Assembly (NCBI RefSeq): GCF_037975245.1
Contig: NC_092583.1
Span: 17,816,764 to 17,880,763, forward strand
DNA: 64,000 nt
Source: Apostichopus japonicus
Lineage: Eukaryota; Echinodermata; Holothuroidea; Aspidochirotida; Stichopodidae
Direction: 5' to 3'
The notes beneath the pieces were generated by a model. That model saw only the letters and a list, made by a program, of their open reading frames with translations, was not told the DNA's origin and did not search any database. The first letter of the stretch is position 1, and every line of letters starts with the position of its first letter. The position numbers and the translations under genes were made by a program. Of this stretch, positions 14,701-27,369 are shown piece after piece.

Positions 14701-15580
14701 AGACAGTTTCCTTGATATGCAAGCAACCAATCAGAAGCTTATAGACGGTGTTCCTGTTACCAAACCAACCAATCTGAAACAACCAGAAAGTGCCTCTGCT
14801 ACCCAAACAACCAATGAGATCGACAGTGTTGGTAATATCTCAATAACAATTCCTCCATCTGATGTCAATACTACCAACCAGGAGTTACAAATCAAAAAGG
14901 TCCAAAGTGAAAAACAGATTGATAAAGAAATGGACAACAACATTTCACAAGAGAGTCTTTTCCTAGAAACTAACACTTTATTACCTGTTATTAGAAAATA
15001 CACATATGTTACCATTAAATGTCCAAAATGCAATTTGAAAGTGGGAATGTTCAAACTATCCGGTCGGCACAGGTGTGAAAGGACTAGCAAAGATATACTA
15101 TGTGAAGACTGTGGCATAGTGACCTCACTCACCACTTATCGCCGACATTACCAGATAGTACATTGCAAGAGTAAACCAGTCAAAAAAGTCAAATGTTCTC
15201 TTTGCGAAAAGGAAGTTTTTGAGAAGACTATGAGAAAGCACATGACAAGACATCACAGTGGTAAAAACTGGCAGGTGAAATGTCCTATATGTGGTAAGCA
15301 ACTAGCATCCTCCCATCAGCTCCGTAAACATGAAGCAATCCATCGAGCTGAACTGCCACACAAATGTAACATCTGCTACCGTAGTTTTGCCCAGCGGACA
15401 AACATGACTAACCACATGAGGCAGCACACCGGTGAACAACCATATAAATGTGATCACTGCTCCAAGTGTTTCACACACAAAGTCAGTTTGAAAACTCATC
15501 TCAAAAAGTACCATGGCATTGACCTTTGGAAAGAAGGTCACACAGGAGGTGGTAGACCAAAAAAGACCAAAAAGGATTAA
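5733..15580 (+). CDS. C2H2 zinc-finger protein A, eight coding exons, 1199 residues
   Basis: Exons are 5733-5779, 6031-6183, 7138-8193, 8855-8917, 9382-9678, 10583-10666, 13056-13508 and 14134-15580. All have GT-AG borders and all seven introns are phase 2; the sum is exactly 1200 codons including stop. The start ATG has G at -3 and +4. Exon 3 encodes a Ser/Thr/Val-rich, probably disordered segment. Exon 7 is very basic (Lys/Arg). The last exon opens with one C2H2 finger at about residues 732-753, then a TNQ-rich linker, a C-x2-C...H-x-C knuckle near 1014-1032, and about five C2H2 fingers to 1180. One linker is the classical HTGEQPY. It ends with a basic, AT-hook-like GGGRPKKTKK. This architecture implies a nuclear DNA-binding regulator; the target is unknown. 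Its last exon is paralogous to the gene at 28543-32539. The frame stays open upstream of the ATG to a weak acceptor-like site at 5644, so an upstream exon is not excluded. Confidence 0.85.
8250..8560. repeat. Degenerate short repeat 'gatcattcaattgattgtgaaccc' in intron 3
   Basis: Variants of a 24-bp phrase (gatcattc, caattgatt, tgtgaaccc) recur six or seven times with 40-55 bp spacing. The copies are too diverged for a fixed unit. It looks like an old decayed minisatellite in the intron between exons 3 and 4 of zinc-finger gene A. Confidence 0.5.
9927..10320. repeat. 62-bp tandem repeat, about 6 copies (intron 5 of zinc-finger gene A)
   Basis: The unit begins ggactcatagaccatatggc and ends in 'ctgtctataaag'. 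Copies are nearly identical apart from 'atgacc'/'atggcc' variation, suggesting recent expansion or homogenisation. Confidence 0.95.
10801..12271. repeat. 28-bp minisatellite, about 52 copies, with higher-order structure (intron 6 of zinc-finger gene A)
   Basis: The unit is built on 'gtggtatgactgacacattg' followed by ag(TAC/CAC/CCC)tga. The variable triplet changes between units, and a rarer unit has 'gactgatacatt'. The rare units sit at 10988, 11156, 11240, 11408, 11716 and 11884. Three of the gaps are exactly 168 bp (6 units), so a six-unit higher-order block has been copied. The minus strand lacks stops in all frames, which gives long but artefactual open frames of up to 447 codons. Confidence 0.97.
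13840..13888. repeat. 21-bp direct repeat, about 2.5 copies (intron 7)
   Basis: The phrase 'acatcatcagtacacttcagt' is repeated back to back in the last intron of zinc-finger gene A. Confidence 0.7.
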
Positions 15581-16139
15581 ATTCATATTCTACTCGGCAC
15601 TGTAAAAGGACAAGAGGTTCTGTCATACCCAATGGGTTAGAGAGGAGCAAAATGCATCCCCCCTTACCATCCTTTAGAATAACTGATGGGAAGATCTCCA
15701 AACTCCAGTTGTACTTTTCCCTTATACACAATGGCTACTGCTGCATTGGTATTAAATTATATATGTATTTATAGTATAGAAATTGCTCACTCTAGTTTAA
15801 AAGCATTTTTAAGTTGTTGTTCTTGTATTTTTCTACTCGCCAAAGTTTTCCACAATAATAGTATGACTCTTGCCATTTCAGTGTTTATGCCATTGTAGCC
15901 AAAAGATATAACCATAACAGAGCATTAGGCACACTCAACAAGATATTCTTTGTTCTACTTAACGATTATATTCTTCTAGATCTCAGGTAGCACACAGCGA
16001 ACATTTTAACCTGTAAATATTTTTATCAGGTACAACAAAAGTGTACTTCGTATATCTCTAGTTAATTGTATTTCTTACCTAATTTTTTATTCCTAAAGGA
16101 ATCTATGCGTTGGTGATGACATGTGTTTCACAATTTGAC

Positions 16140-16630
16140 ACCAAATGACTGTTGACCTCCACCAAAAACAATAGGCATCTTGTACTCAATGTGGTACTTC
16201 TACACACCACCCAAGCTTCCCTTCTTGAGATATCATGTTTACAAGGTTAGCACAAATTAACCCCTGGTGACCCCACATGACCTTTAACCTCCACTGTGGT
16301 ATTTCTACACACCCAAACATGAGATCTGCCCAAGCTTCCCTTCTTGAGATATCATGTTTACAAGGTTAGCACAAACTAACCCCTGGTGACCCCACATGAC
16401 CTTTAACCTCCACTGTGGTATTTCTACACACCCAAACTTGAGATCTGCCCAAGCTTCCCTTCTGGAGATATCATGTTTACAAGGTTTTCATAAGTTGACC
16501 CCTAGTGACCCCAAATGACCTCCATAAAGAACAATAGGCTTCTTGTACTTAATGTGGTACATCTACACACCAAAATGAAATTGGTCTAACCTTTCATTCT
16601 TGAGATATGGTGTTTACAAGCTTGGTATCA
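16140..16630. repeat. 119-bp tandem repeat, about 3 full copies plus diverged flanks
   Basis: The marker 'aagcttccctt' occurs at 16213, 16332 and 16451, exactly 119 bp apart. Units contain 'catgacctttaacctcc' and 'gagatatcatgtttacaagg'. The array lies between the convergent 3' ends of zinc-finger gene A (15580) and PM20D1 (16987). Related 'tgacctttgacctcc' phrases occur near 29986 and 58310, so the unit derives from a dispersed repeat family. Confidence 0.85.
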
Positions 16631-16883
16631 CAAACTCATCACACATACGCCATCATGATAACAAAGGTTACGATTACCCTCAAAAACCAAAATTATCTGA
16701 ATTGATCTTGTTACACATGAACCCCATTTTATGGTGCCACTGATGTGGCTGTCCTCAGAATAATTTGAACTAGGTGCAAACTGTACAGTAGGCTATACTT
16801 CCAGGATACAAGTGTGTAATCCTAGAAGTCTAAAAGCCTTAGTTTCTCTAACCATTTGCTTTTTTCAAGTATTTTTGTACAGA

Positions 16884-16889
16884 AATAAA
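16884..16889 (+). terminator. Candidate polyadenylation signal AATAAA downstream of zinc-finger gene A
   Basis: This AATAAA is 1.3 kb past the stop at 15580. On the opposite strand an AATAAA (plus-strand tttatt near 16086) could serve PM20D1; if both are used, the two 3' UTRs overlap. Transcript data would be needed to decide. Confidence 0.2.
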
Positions 16890-16986
16890 CAGTCCTAAAA
16901 GCAACAATCTTAATTGTATTTTGTACTCATTTACTAATGTTGTGTGGTTTGAGACATGGCATTGCACACACTTCCAGCATTATTGA

Positions 16987-19900
16987 TTATAATTCCTCTA
17001 CATGGCTATGCTTAGGCATAGTTGTAGCTGCATCAGCATTCACCATAACATGATAGTAAAAATTAATTGTCTCTTGGAGATTTATAAGGCTGATTCTTTC
17101 GTTGATGCCATGGAAACGCTGAAGATCACTCGGTAGCATAAACGTTGGACAAACACGGTATATCTGTTTGGTCATATTCCAGTAAAACTTTGTATCTGTG
17201 TTTCCTATGGACATACCTGAGTTTGGAACAATAAGTTAATAAATGGTGAAAAAAGGAGCACCAACACCCTTTTAACAAATATTCATTCAGTGTGTAATGG
17301 TTATTGTGGCATGGCTACCATGACGGAGGGTCACGGCTACTGCACAGGGAGGGTCATGGCTACTGTGACAGGGAGGGTCACGGCTACCGTGACAGGGAGG
17401 GTCACGGCTACCGTGACAGGGAGGGTCACTGCTACCGTGAAAAATTTGGGGCCAATACTTATAATTCAGAAGTGTAGCAGGTTAATCCAGTGATAACTTA
17501 TTGTTGCCAGGCAACATAAGACAACAGTTATGAAACTAGAGCAGTTAGTCTGGGTATAAGTTTCATGGTTTATCTTTTAAATCTTACAAAATCCTAATTT
17601 TAGTATTTTGAACATAATTGGTCTATCTTGCATATTTGAAGACAACTTTCAATTCATTTTAGTTACAGAATAATGGATCCACACTTGTATCAACAATAGT
17701 TATTCAAATATGGACACACATTGATATCATAAAATCTTTCATATTGTAATTTTCTGCCCAGAATTGTTACATAAACATATAACCAAGCTGTAAGCACTAT
17801 ATCCAGTTGGGTCTTTCAACTGATAATGAATTTCAGGGAATCATTTAGATAAGCATTTTTTACATTTATTGATCTGTTTATTATAAGAAAATGAAAATTC
17901 TTCTTTGTTGTGAATCAATTTGGTAATTTTGCCATGCAATAACTAATTCCCTGAGCTGTTTTTAAGTTAAAAGTAAATCAAATTTACCTGGTGCAATAAG
18001 TGCTGTTGGGAAGACTTGCTTGAGGCTGCGGGCTATCACTTGGTATCCAAAGACTTCATCCCCGTACGGTGAGATAGGTGCGGGATCAATATCCCACTCC
18101 TCTCTTTGCTGAATCTTCACTCTGGGATCACTGATCAGTTTCCGATCATATTCAATAACCTAAACAGAAAATATAGCAATTGAGGCACTGGCAGTATAAA
18201 CGTACTGATGAAGAATGCTTTAACATTTATAGAATGCGTAATGAACAACTCAAAAACACAGCAGGGAAACTGATACATCACAACATGACTTAATCAAAGA
18301 TTCATTTCTAAGGTCAGCCTTGTCTATGGAGAAAAATTACAAGAATCAGTCTTCACACCCTCCCCCCAACCCCCCCCCCCCCCCAACCTCAAATGGAGTG
18401 ATCTGTCTAACAGCTCACTATTGATTGTAACTATTGATTATAACTTTCAGAATATGTGGGTGTATATAGTGATTTCCAAAGATTGTGATATTAATTATGA
18501 ATACTGGTTTTTACCAATATTCAAGACACTATAACATTACATTAACCTGTCCATAACAACTTGAATAAGTATAGCTACTGACATATGACATCAAATTGAG
18601 GATATATTGGTGAGACACAATGACATAGACTGCTAGTCAAAGGAAAACCAGGAAGGTTACCTATTTGAGAGATATATACATGCCTTGTGCAGGAGGTCGT
18701 ACTGGATTGAGGACAGTGGACTGAATAGCCAGACTGTCCATCACATTTCTGGTCAGCCTTATTTGAATATACTCACTGTCTGAATTGACTGGGCAGGATG
18801 AATGCGATGGTTAATCACACCCCAAGCAGCTGGTGGCAAAACATTGATCTGTAAAACATAATATCATTCATTTACAGGTATTACAAACTTACCATAGCAA
18901 CACTAAATGAACATATTGGCTGATTAATGTAAAACAAAACTGTTAAATTTGTTAACCAAAAACCATTAAAGGGTAGAGAATTACCTTAGTGCCTCCTCCA
19001 ACCATAGTGACGCTTGAAGTAGTTCGAATTGCTGCATTAGTGGATGGTTTCTGTGACAAGAACCTACAATCAGAAATAGCAATCCACATGAAGGTTACTT
19101 CCAATATGGTATACAAGTAATTTTACTATTCTCAATTTAAATCGATTGGTGTCCTCCTATAGTCTGTGACACTTCTTCCAAAAATGAATATCATTCAACC
19201 TATCGGTAAAGAGAAAAGGTTATAATGGGTGTGACAGTTCCCTGGTCACAAATTTTGAAATTTCTTACATTTCAGAGTATTCACAAATTGTCAAAAGTTT
19301 GCTATTATTGACAATTTGATCTTTTTTAGCATAAGAAATATCAGCACATATTTTCAAATAATAATCCAGCAATTATCTTGTTGGAAGTTCTTATTGGAAC
19401 AACTAGATATTTTTAGTCATTGATTATTGTAACAACATAGCATAATGGGTGAGACAGCTCCCTGGTCCGTGGCACAAATTTCCACCATGAATACTTCTAG
19501 AAGATAACATTAACTAGGAGTGTGACATCAAGGCTTAACAGTATAGTCTCAGTTTCTTAACCTGATGTATACATCATCATGCATATGTGCATTTTACATT
19601 TGCCTGTTGTATGAGACTGCAAAGTTAACCAAAGCTTACACAAATATATGAACAATGACACCTACTGTCTTGTTTGTTACCCATCACCATTAGCTATGAC
19701 TAACAATGTAACAAACATCTCCAACACACAGGTAACCCTACTTAGAAAAGAGGTCACAGCTATACCTACCAGGTCACTAATGGACTGAAAAACCATAAGT
19801 TAGTTAGCACAAACTTGAGAGGAAAAGCAGCCTGCCAGAGAATATTGAGACATTACAGATAATTAGTTCTATTTAAAGGTTAGTATCACACAGAGCTTGG

Positions 19901-22900
19901 CAATAGAGAGGAAATACTTGGAGAAACAGGTAATCCTGGGTGCTGTAAATCTATGAGGTCCAACCACCACCTTTAACCTGTATGATAAGAAAAGTGATGT
20001 AATCAGGAGAGTCCACACCAACTATCCCTTACCTCTACCCTCTCCTGAGAAGTCAAATAATGACCACAAAATATGCCACTATTTCCCTCTTGTATTTCCC
20101 TTTGCATCAAAATAATTGTGATAGGCAGGTGGCAATGATAAAGATAATCAAATCTTGGCAATAAGACATGAAAATATTAGTTACATCAAATTAACATTAT
20201 TTTGTTCCATGATCCATTCATCCCCCAGAGCCAGTTTGCCACTCCCTGCTAACCTTTTACAAAGTAATGTGTCATTAAGTTGCTCCTTGTAAGTATCCTT
20301 ACTACAGTGCTTACCTCTGGAGCTAAAGCTTCAAGTAAAGCTTTCTCTGGGCCACGACCAAACATGACAGGATGTTGATTTTGTTCAATTCTGTCAATAG
20401 GAAATGTGAAAATAGCTACAAATTGAATGCCATTTACAAGCACACACACACACATAGATATACCACAAACATACAAATGTATGCATGCTATCATGATAGC
20501 AAATGTCACTGATAACATCATACCAAACTCAAACCTCTTTAAAGAGGTAACAATTGTTAGCTGCATCTGAAGTATTTGACAGGGTCATATCTCTCATTTG
20601 AAACAACTCGTTCTGAAAGTTTGACATTTCAACTGATAAAATGTATAAACTTTCTGTGAAAAACAAAAATGTTCTTCAAAATTTCACTGGTTTGAATACA
20701 TTTCCTTCACCTGGATTATAATTTACTTCTGCCTCTGAGTAGAGGTTCAAATAGGATTCATCACCCAGCAGTCCTGTGCAACAACAGGAATGATTTGATA
20801 AGAGTATGAACCTGATGATGTATTTCTGAGGATATTCGAGACAACACATCATTTTCTTAAGGTGCCCTCAATCATATTATATGTCTTCCATTATAAGTTA
20901 ATCTGACAGGAGCATGCTTTAGAAACACTCAGCAGAACTAGCTAGCCTTCATGAAGTGCAGTCTGTCCAGTAATGGTTAAGATATACAATATGAAGTTTT
21001 ACCTGGATAAAGCCTTTGCAAGAACACCAATGTTAGACTCCTTTCCTGGCATTGATGAATGACCGGATGGAATGTCCTCAACAGAGACATTTAATGTAAC
21101 CGCTCCCTTCTCTGCGACACCGATTCTGAAAGGAGATTTAGAGTCAGAGTACCGTAATGGAAGGACTGTATATATATGTACACAGAGGTACAATTAGAGA
21201 CAACCATTATTATTTGCTTAGTGGCCTTCAAAATGTCTGCCTACTGCCTACCTCTGGATTTTATCCGATGGGACAATTTCATTGGTCTGTCTAATTATTG
21301 TAACATACACTGTGGTTTCCTGCCAGTTCCATAAGCAGACATAGCAATGCTCAGCACACTTTCCTTGCAGTTAAAGTTTACTGACGATTTTCCCTGTGGT
21401 AACGTCTACGGTTTAGAAGTACGCCTCAAAAGCTGGCTGGAGAAGCCCAGATATCAAAAAGGCATAAGAAAAGTTCTTGTTAGAATTTACCACTTACAAG
21501 GCCACGGCTGGTTCTACCCAATCAAGGACCCCCTTAAGTACAGTCATTCCCTCATCCAGAAGAAACTGAAGGTCTTCGGTACGAGCTGCAAGCACTTTAC
21601 TAATTGCTTCGGCTCCTTGGTGGCCAGACACCTGCAAATTCAGTAAATCATTTGACGTACTTTTATCCATGAAATAAGAAATGATAAGTTAGGCAGAATT
21701 TACCAAAAACTGCAACTGCGCTTGATCGTCAAATTGATATAAAATTGATATTTTAACCAATTCACATATATATGTAATAAATATTTCAGCCAATTCATAT
21801 ATATATGTAATACATATTTCAACCAATTCACATATATGTCATACATATTTCAACCAATTCACATACATAGGTGATACATATTTCAACCAATTCACATATT
21901 ATATGGGATACACATTTCAAACAATTCACATACATAGGTGATACATATTTCAACCAATTCACATATATGTGTCATACATATTTCAACCAATTCACATACA
22001 TAGGTGATACATATTTCAACCAATTAACATATTATATGTGATACATATTTCAACCAATTCACATATATATATGTGACTCATATTTACACCAGAATGACTA
22101 CTTTGGAATACATACTCCAACATCTAGGAATTTGTCTAAATCATTTACCTCTTCATCATGGCCTAGTCCGATAAAGAATGACCTGTGTGGGGGATTTCCA
22201 CTCTTCAAACGAAATTCCAATGCCTCCATGATACCCTACTGGAAATAAATTACAAACATAGACAAAGGGTTACTGGTGGCCTCCAAAAAACCATAAGAAG
22301 GATTCACCCAACGCCTCCATGATACCCTACTGGAAATAAATTACAAACATAGACATAGGGTTACTGGTGGCCTCCAAAAAACCATAAGAAGGATTCACCC
22401 AACGCCTCACACTAACCATGCACAGTTGCTCAGTCTTTAGACATTACTTGAACTATATAATTGAATTACCTTTTTAATCACAAATCGAGTTAGATTATTA
22501 CCAAGTACAACTTGTACAAATGTGTTATTTTGTCAACTATTCCTTATAATATACTTTCAGCACACAGTGTCTGTGACTAGAAACATAACATTGAATATAT
22601 GGAAATTATTGCCTATATTATTTCCTTTAGGCTACAGCTATGGATAATGTTTCAATGAATAACAAACCTTGCCTGGACAAAACAAAATTGATACCATTGC
22701 TTGATAAGTTAGTGTAATTGAGGGGTGAAAAGTAGGAAAACCATGGATGGACACATTGAGTCACTTACCACAATTGTATTTTTATTATCAATTGTACCTC
22801 GTCCATAAAGATATCCATCCTTAATTCTTCCTTCAAATGGTGGCACTTCCCAAATTTGATCATCTACAGGGACAACATCCATGTGTCCCATTAAGAGATA

Positions 22901-23612
22901 GGGTTTCAAGGAGGGATCAGACCCCTGTACTGTGTACAAGAGACTGTAAGTATTGACTACTTCTCTTTTGATGAACTTTGAACTGTGAATATGGGGATAT
23001 GCTGTAGAGAAAGAACAAAAATATATCACTGCTTGGCATAAAAACAATTCATGAGATGATTAAAGTCAGCTGGTTATTATTAGTTTGACTGCAAATGTTT
23101 AATTTGTTATCATAATATCATTTCGCCACAAACTAGTTAATTGTACATGTATTTAAGTGAGTATATAATCAATATGTTCCAAAGTATTAACATACTCAAT
23201 TATCAATTCATCATTTTGCATAAAATTACTACTTATTTAAGTCAACATTCTAACCTTTCAATAGCATCTCCATACTCATATGATAGTATTTCATAACAAA
23301 TTGCAGAAAAGACAATGTTCATGACTCATTTAACTTACATTTTTCTAACAAATGATGTACTTGTTTAATTTCTGCAAGCATGATATTGGAAGAGCTCCAG
23401 GCGATGGTTTTGATTTGCAGTATCTCCTGAAAGTTTGAGATCATGGCATCTGTTAACTTAATGAAGTCTGCATCTGAAGGAGAACATTGGCCAACATTTG
23501 GTTGCTGGGAGGGGTAAGTCAATGTCCTAATCAACATCAAAGTTACCAAGACAATGAGTCCCACAAAGAAAACCTTTGACAGATAGCTGAATATCCCTGT
23601 CATTCTGCACAT
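16987..23612 (-). CDS. PM20D1: PM20D1-type M20 metallopeptidase (N-fatty-acyl-amino-acid synthase/hydrolase), 513 residues
   Basis: Eleven coding exons, read right to left: 23612-23339, 23001-22769, 22235-22149, 21631-21498, 21125-21003, 20390-20315, 19831-19770, 19063-18985, 18848-18777, 18159-17988, 17216-16987. Phases agree throughout and sum to 514 codons with stop; the human protein is about 502 residues. M20 hallmarks are present: metal ligand and HxD in [10 protein letters not shown], bridging Asp in [10 protein letters not shown], catalytic and metal Glu in GLGHDEE, a metal Asp in FLLDEG, GHSS of the lid domain, and the C-terminal His in RFHGINE. Residues 5-28 form a hydrophobic segment (signal anchor or signal peptide), placing the enzyme in the secretory route. 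The family reversibly condenses fatty acids with amino acids and hydrolyses the products. An acceptor (cacag) at 23620 just before the ATG suggests a further 5' UTR exon. Two exon borders carry local duplications (22222-22408 and 23591-23750). Confidence 0.95.
17313..17442. repeat. 24-bp tandem repeat, about 5 copies (last intron of PM20D1)
   Basis: The unit is 'gggagggtcacggctaccgt' plus 'gaca'. It is GC-rich compared with its surroundings and lies between the last two coding exons of PM20D1. Confidence 0.9.
21755..22085. repeat. Tandem repeat of about 33-37 bp, roughly 9 copies (PM20D1 intron)
   Basis: The phrase 'atttcaaccaattcacatat' recurs with a variable AT-rich spacer (atatgtaatac, acataggtgatac, ttatatgtgatac). 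It ends about 60 bp before the exon at 22149-22235. Confidence 0.9.
22222..22408. repeat. 91-bp tandem duplication spanning a PM20D1 splice acceptor
   Basis: gcctccatgataccctactg begins at 22222 and again at 22313, and the downstream sequence matches for the whole 91 bp with very few differences. Copy 1 contains the first 14 bases of coding exon 22149-22235 and its acceptor. Copy 2 therefore carries a second complete acceptor and exon stub 91 bp upstream in the transcript. Confidence 0.95.
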
Positions 23613-23750
23613 TAAGAACCTGTGAATGAAAATAGTTAAATATAAACATCAATAGCTTACATGAATTGCATATATCCCTGTCAGCCTGTACATTAGAGCC
23701 TGCAAATGAAAATAGTTAAATCTAAATATCAATATCTTACATGAATTGTA
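23591..23750. repeat. 81-bp tandem duplication covering the PM20D1 start-codon exon border
   Basis: Plus-strand 'atatccctgtca' occurs at 23591 and 23672, followed by similar sequence including 'tgaatgaaaatagttaaat' / 'aaatgaaaatagttaaat'. On the minus strand both copies hold an acceptor (ttcacag / tttgcag), an ATG and the codons for a short RMTG/RLTG-like stretch. The copies differ at several sites, so this is older than the 91-bp duplication. Confidence 0.85.
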
Positions 23751-23762
23751 AAACAGGGATCC

Positions 23763-24132
23763 TTAAAGGCATTGAAGACTCGCCCCAAACCGCGTGCCGC
23801 CCTCTGAAAAAGTTAACTTTCGTTGCTTGCAAGTGAAGTTTTTTTCTTGTCCCTACAAAATGCAGACAGTAATGAAACGTGATACCTTGTTATATTTTAT
23901 CTAGACCTAAGATGTCCATCGCTGCTATATACACTGTGATGTGGGTATATTGACCGTAGCTGCATGTATTGACGTACTGTACACTAGTGTCTAATTACCG
24001 ACGGTAGCAAGCTGTGTTTGTATTTTCTGGGATCGATGGTGGTGTCTAACACTTCTGTTACATCTCATTCGAAACTAGGTCAGATTACCGGCATGAGACA
24101 TTTCTTTGTGCGCAAGTCTTCACTCCCTTTAA
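23763..24132. mobile_element. TTAA-flanked MITE, family 1, copy 1 (370 bp)
   Basis: It begins TTAAAGGCATTGAAGACTCG and ends with the inverted form (gcgcaagtcttcactccctttaa). TTAA stands at both borders, as expected for a TTAA target duplication. An inverted relative lies at 33130-33496 and aligns over its whole length. No coding capacity is seen. TTAA duplications are typical of piggyBac and Kolobok elements, and I cannot choose between them. It lies 150 bp upstream of the PM20D1 start codon. Confidence 0.85.
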
Positions 24133-27100
24133 AGCTCCAAAATATTCATATTATATATCAATGATGATCATGGATGAAACAACTACACACTAAGGTATAA
24201 AAGAAAGAACGAATATTAACTTCTGTAACTTTCTTTGATCTTTTGTATTGTAGTCTCACTTACTATCCGGGTATACAATTGAAGTAGTCTACTTATAACA
24301 AACTGTGCAATACTGACTTTATAATTCTGTCATAGGACCTAAGTTATTATATAAATATGCCTCAGAAAGTATCATTTGCTTTCTTTTTAATTATTTCTTG
24401 GGAGGTACCCCAAGACCTGCCTACTGTACATGGGAATTAACATGAAATATGCAACCACCAAAACACTCAGAGGCCCTCATATTTCCACCATCCCTTTAAA
24501 AGTATAGTTTCAGTCGATAGCCCTTGATATCAAAATTGACTCAAAGTGAGATTGGAGGGGGGGGGGGGTCAACATTGATATCATGTTGATTTGGAAGATA
24601 TGGACAAATAACACATAACTGATACAATACTAATACCACAACATGCCAATGACTGACTGAACAAAGACCAGTTCTTGCAAATTATACAAGGCTCCATATA
24701 GCATTGCTTGTGTGTGCCCTATACCTTCATCTTCGAGTTGTTAGTAAGACCTAAACTAGGTCTTTCATAGCCTCACGTAATGCCCTGGCCTAACTTGGGC
24801 CTAATGTTATTCTTTATTTATCATAGTATTACTGGTGATTATCCACCGCCCCTTACATTTTCGTAATCTGCTATTGTAGAGTTTAAATGTTCTACCAAGT
24901 ACCAGTTGAATCGTGGATGAGCCCGTGTTACTGTCGTGACATGAAATCTTGTGACACTGATTTGATCACCCCAAGAGCACAGCACCACTCCAATGTTCAC
25001 CCTAGCGAAATTGTCGGGCATGCAATGATTGCAGGTAATACGTCACCATGCTACTCTCTAAAAGTATGTTTGTTCTAACCGTACATTAGAGCCAAATACC
25101 TAGGTTACGCTACCGAGCACGAGAGATGTGTAACGCACAGTACGAAAGTCAAGGTGAGCTATCTCAATCTATCAATTGATAAGAATCAGACAAAAGAAAT
25201 AGCTCAGTACCTTGGTCTCTTACTACGTGATTGCGCAATATCCAGGGGCTTCTAACTGCAGCTCCCTGGATGGCATACCACGAGTACGTCACTTTGTCGG
25301 CGTCTGTGATTCCCCCCCCCCCCCACCCTTCCTATGTACAAACCTTGCCACAAGCGTCCGGTACGCTTGTCTCATCAAATGTACCTACTTGCTACCCATC
25401 TGCGCATATATCGGCCTTTGTTTTCAAAATAGTGGTAAATTAGGTTCCGACCCCAACGCATTTTGCTACGGTATTCCATACAATGTTCGGTTCCTCGAAA
25501 GTTACCAAATCGGATGCATTTTCTGGACAATTGAATGAGAGAAAACTCACTGCAATGAAATGGCTTGGCAATGATTAAACAATAAGGACCGTTTGAGAAC
25601 TATGTACGTCTGATACATAACAATTTAATATAACATGGGCTGAATAATTCAATCCTTTCTGTTACTTTAAAACAGAGGTATTCATTCCTTGTATGTGCAG
25701 TTCTGTAAAATCACCAAAGTTGTTTGTTTGCAAGAACAATTGATCTAAAAGATCAACTGATATTGATCTCCACACCTCCTTTATCCATAACTCTTGGCTA
25801 GAACTTTGAAGATTAGTTTTGCTTCTTTCATATCACAGCTTTTCTCAGTTACCATCTAGCCTCTAAAGTTTCATCTTGTGATGTGGTATTACATCAACTG
25901 AGGTCAGGTACTAAGAAAGCTTAAGATAGAAAATGATGAGCAAACATTAAGACTGGTTGCCCATGTATTCAAATTATATCTCAAACAGCTTATAACTTAA
26001 TATAAAACATACTGAAATACACACAACTCTAGTTATCAAATTCTTTAAGGTCCAAACCCAGATGTGAGCAGTACCATAGCCTCCCAAGATCTCCCCACAA
26101 AGGATGACCAACTTGTCACAGCCCATTGTCATTATACAAATATATATTGAACAGTGGTCAATCAGAAAAAGAAAATGAAAACTGCACTGAAAGATACCTC
26201 TACAAATTAATATAACATTTGCTCCCCCCCCCCCCCCCCCCAACCCGCCTCCCGTTTCTATTCATATGTTTCAAATATAACGATAAAGCTAATTCCTTAT
26301 TGAAAAGAATGAAGGAAAATAAAGGAGAGATTGGAATTCTGATAAAAGTACTAGATATTTCTGAGATATTTCAACAGATTTATAATTATTTCTGATGTGG
26401 CACAAAGTTAAACAATCTTCCTGTCTAAAGCTAAACTTTCTAAGCTTTCTGAGATATAAAAAATGTATAAAAAAAAAGAAGATGGGCAGCTCAGCAGTAT
26501 AAACCACTGCCAATTCTCTATAGTTTTGGCACATGATATGGACAGTGGTTATGTTACTTACATTAGCAGCAAATGTTTGTAAATGACATTTAGGCATTAG
26601 AAAGAGTTAATTGTGGCACTTCCATGAAGGGCCTCCAAGGGCCCAGGCTTTAAATAACATTCAAATTAATAGCTCATGATACTCAAGATATGAATTGTAA
26701 CCTTCGGTCCAATGACTTCTCTCAATAGTATATTCCTTCCTTTACATTCTAGCCATTCCCCTCAGTATGGTTTAATCCCTGGGTGAAGTCACCTAGACTA
26801 ACAAAAGGTTAATTTAGTACACTGCTTGAATATTAGAGACATGCTTTAATAAATATGTAACAATATCAGACAATACCTGTATTAATACATGATGAAGCAA
26901 CATTATAAATGGTAAAAACTTTGCAATGTGTCTAGCATAAAAATATTGTGAGTACATTTTCAAGTATGATACATCATTTTGTCACACAAAATTACTGTAT
27001 ATCTTAATATGAACCATATTATAACACTAAGGTCAATCTAGAACAACCCTCTTTGTCAATTTACAGCCACGATTTATTTAAATATCTGTACAAATTTGTA

Positions 27101-27369
27101 ATAATACTGAATGGGAGATCAACTTCTCACTTGAAAAGTGGACTTACACTGTACAAACTATACATACTTGTTATACTGTAAAATAAAACTGACTGCTCGA
27201 GAAAGATATTAGTTATCTGATATGGTAGGACAATATGCAACATCATCAACCTAACAACGAGACATGATTTATATACAACTCTCCCGGAAGCAACCTTGTC
27301 TTATAAATTATTATCATTGTCTATACCAGACTTATTTATATATAGTTAATCACAAGCCACATTACCTTG
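24133..27369. other. Intergenic stretch, nothing recognised
   Basis: No exon with both splice borders and a recognisable product was found on either strand. It contains homopolymer C or G runs near 24557, 25313 and 26222. Part of 24840-25540 is less AT-rich and could be a promoter of unknown direction, but nothing specific supports that. Confidence 0.35.

Noticed and set aside
24839-25540. Possible small genes in a less AT-rich patch
   Set aside because: Short open frames overlap on both strands with no splice signals, domain or family resemblance.
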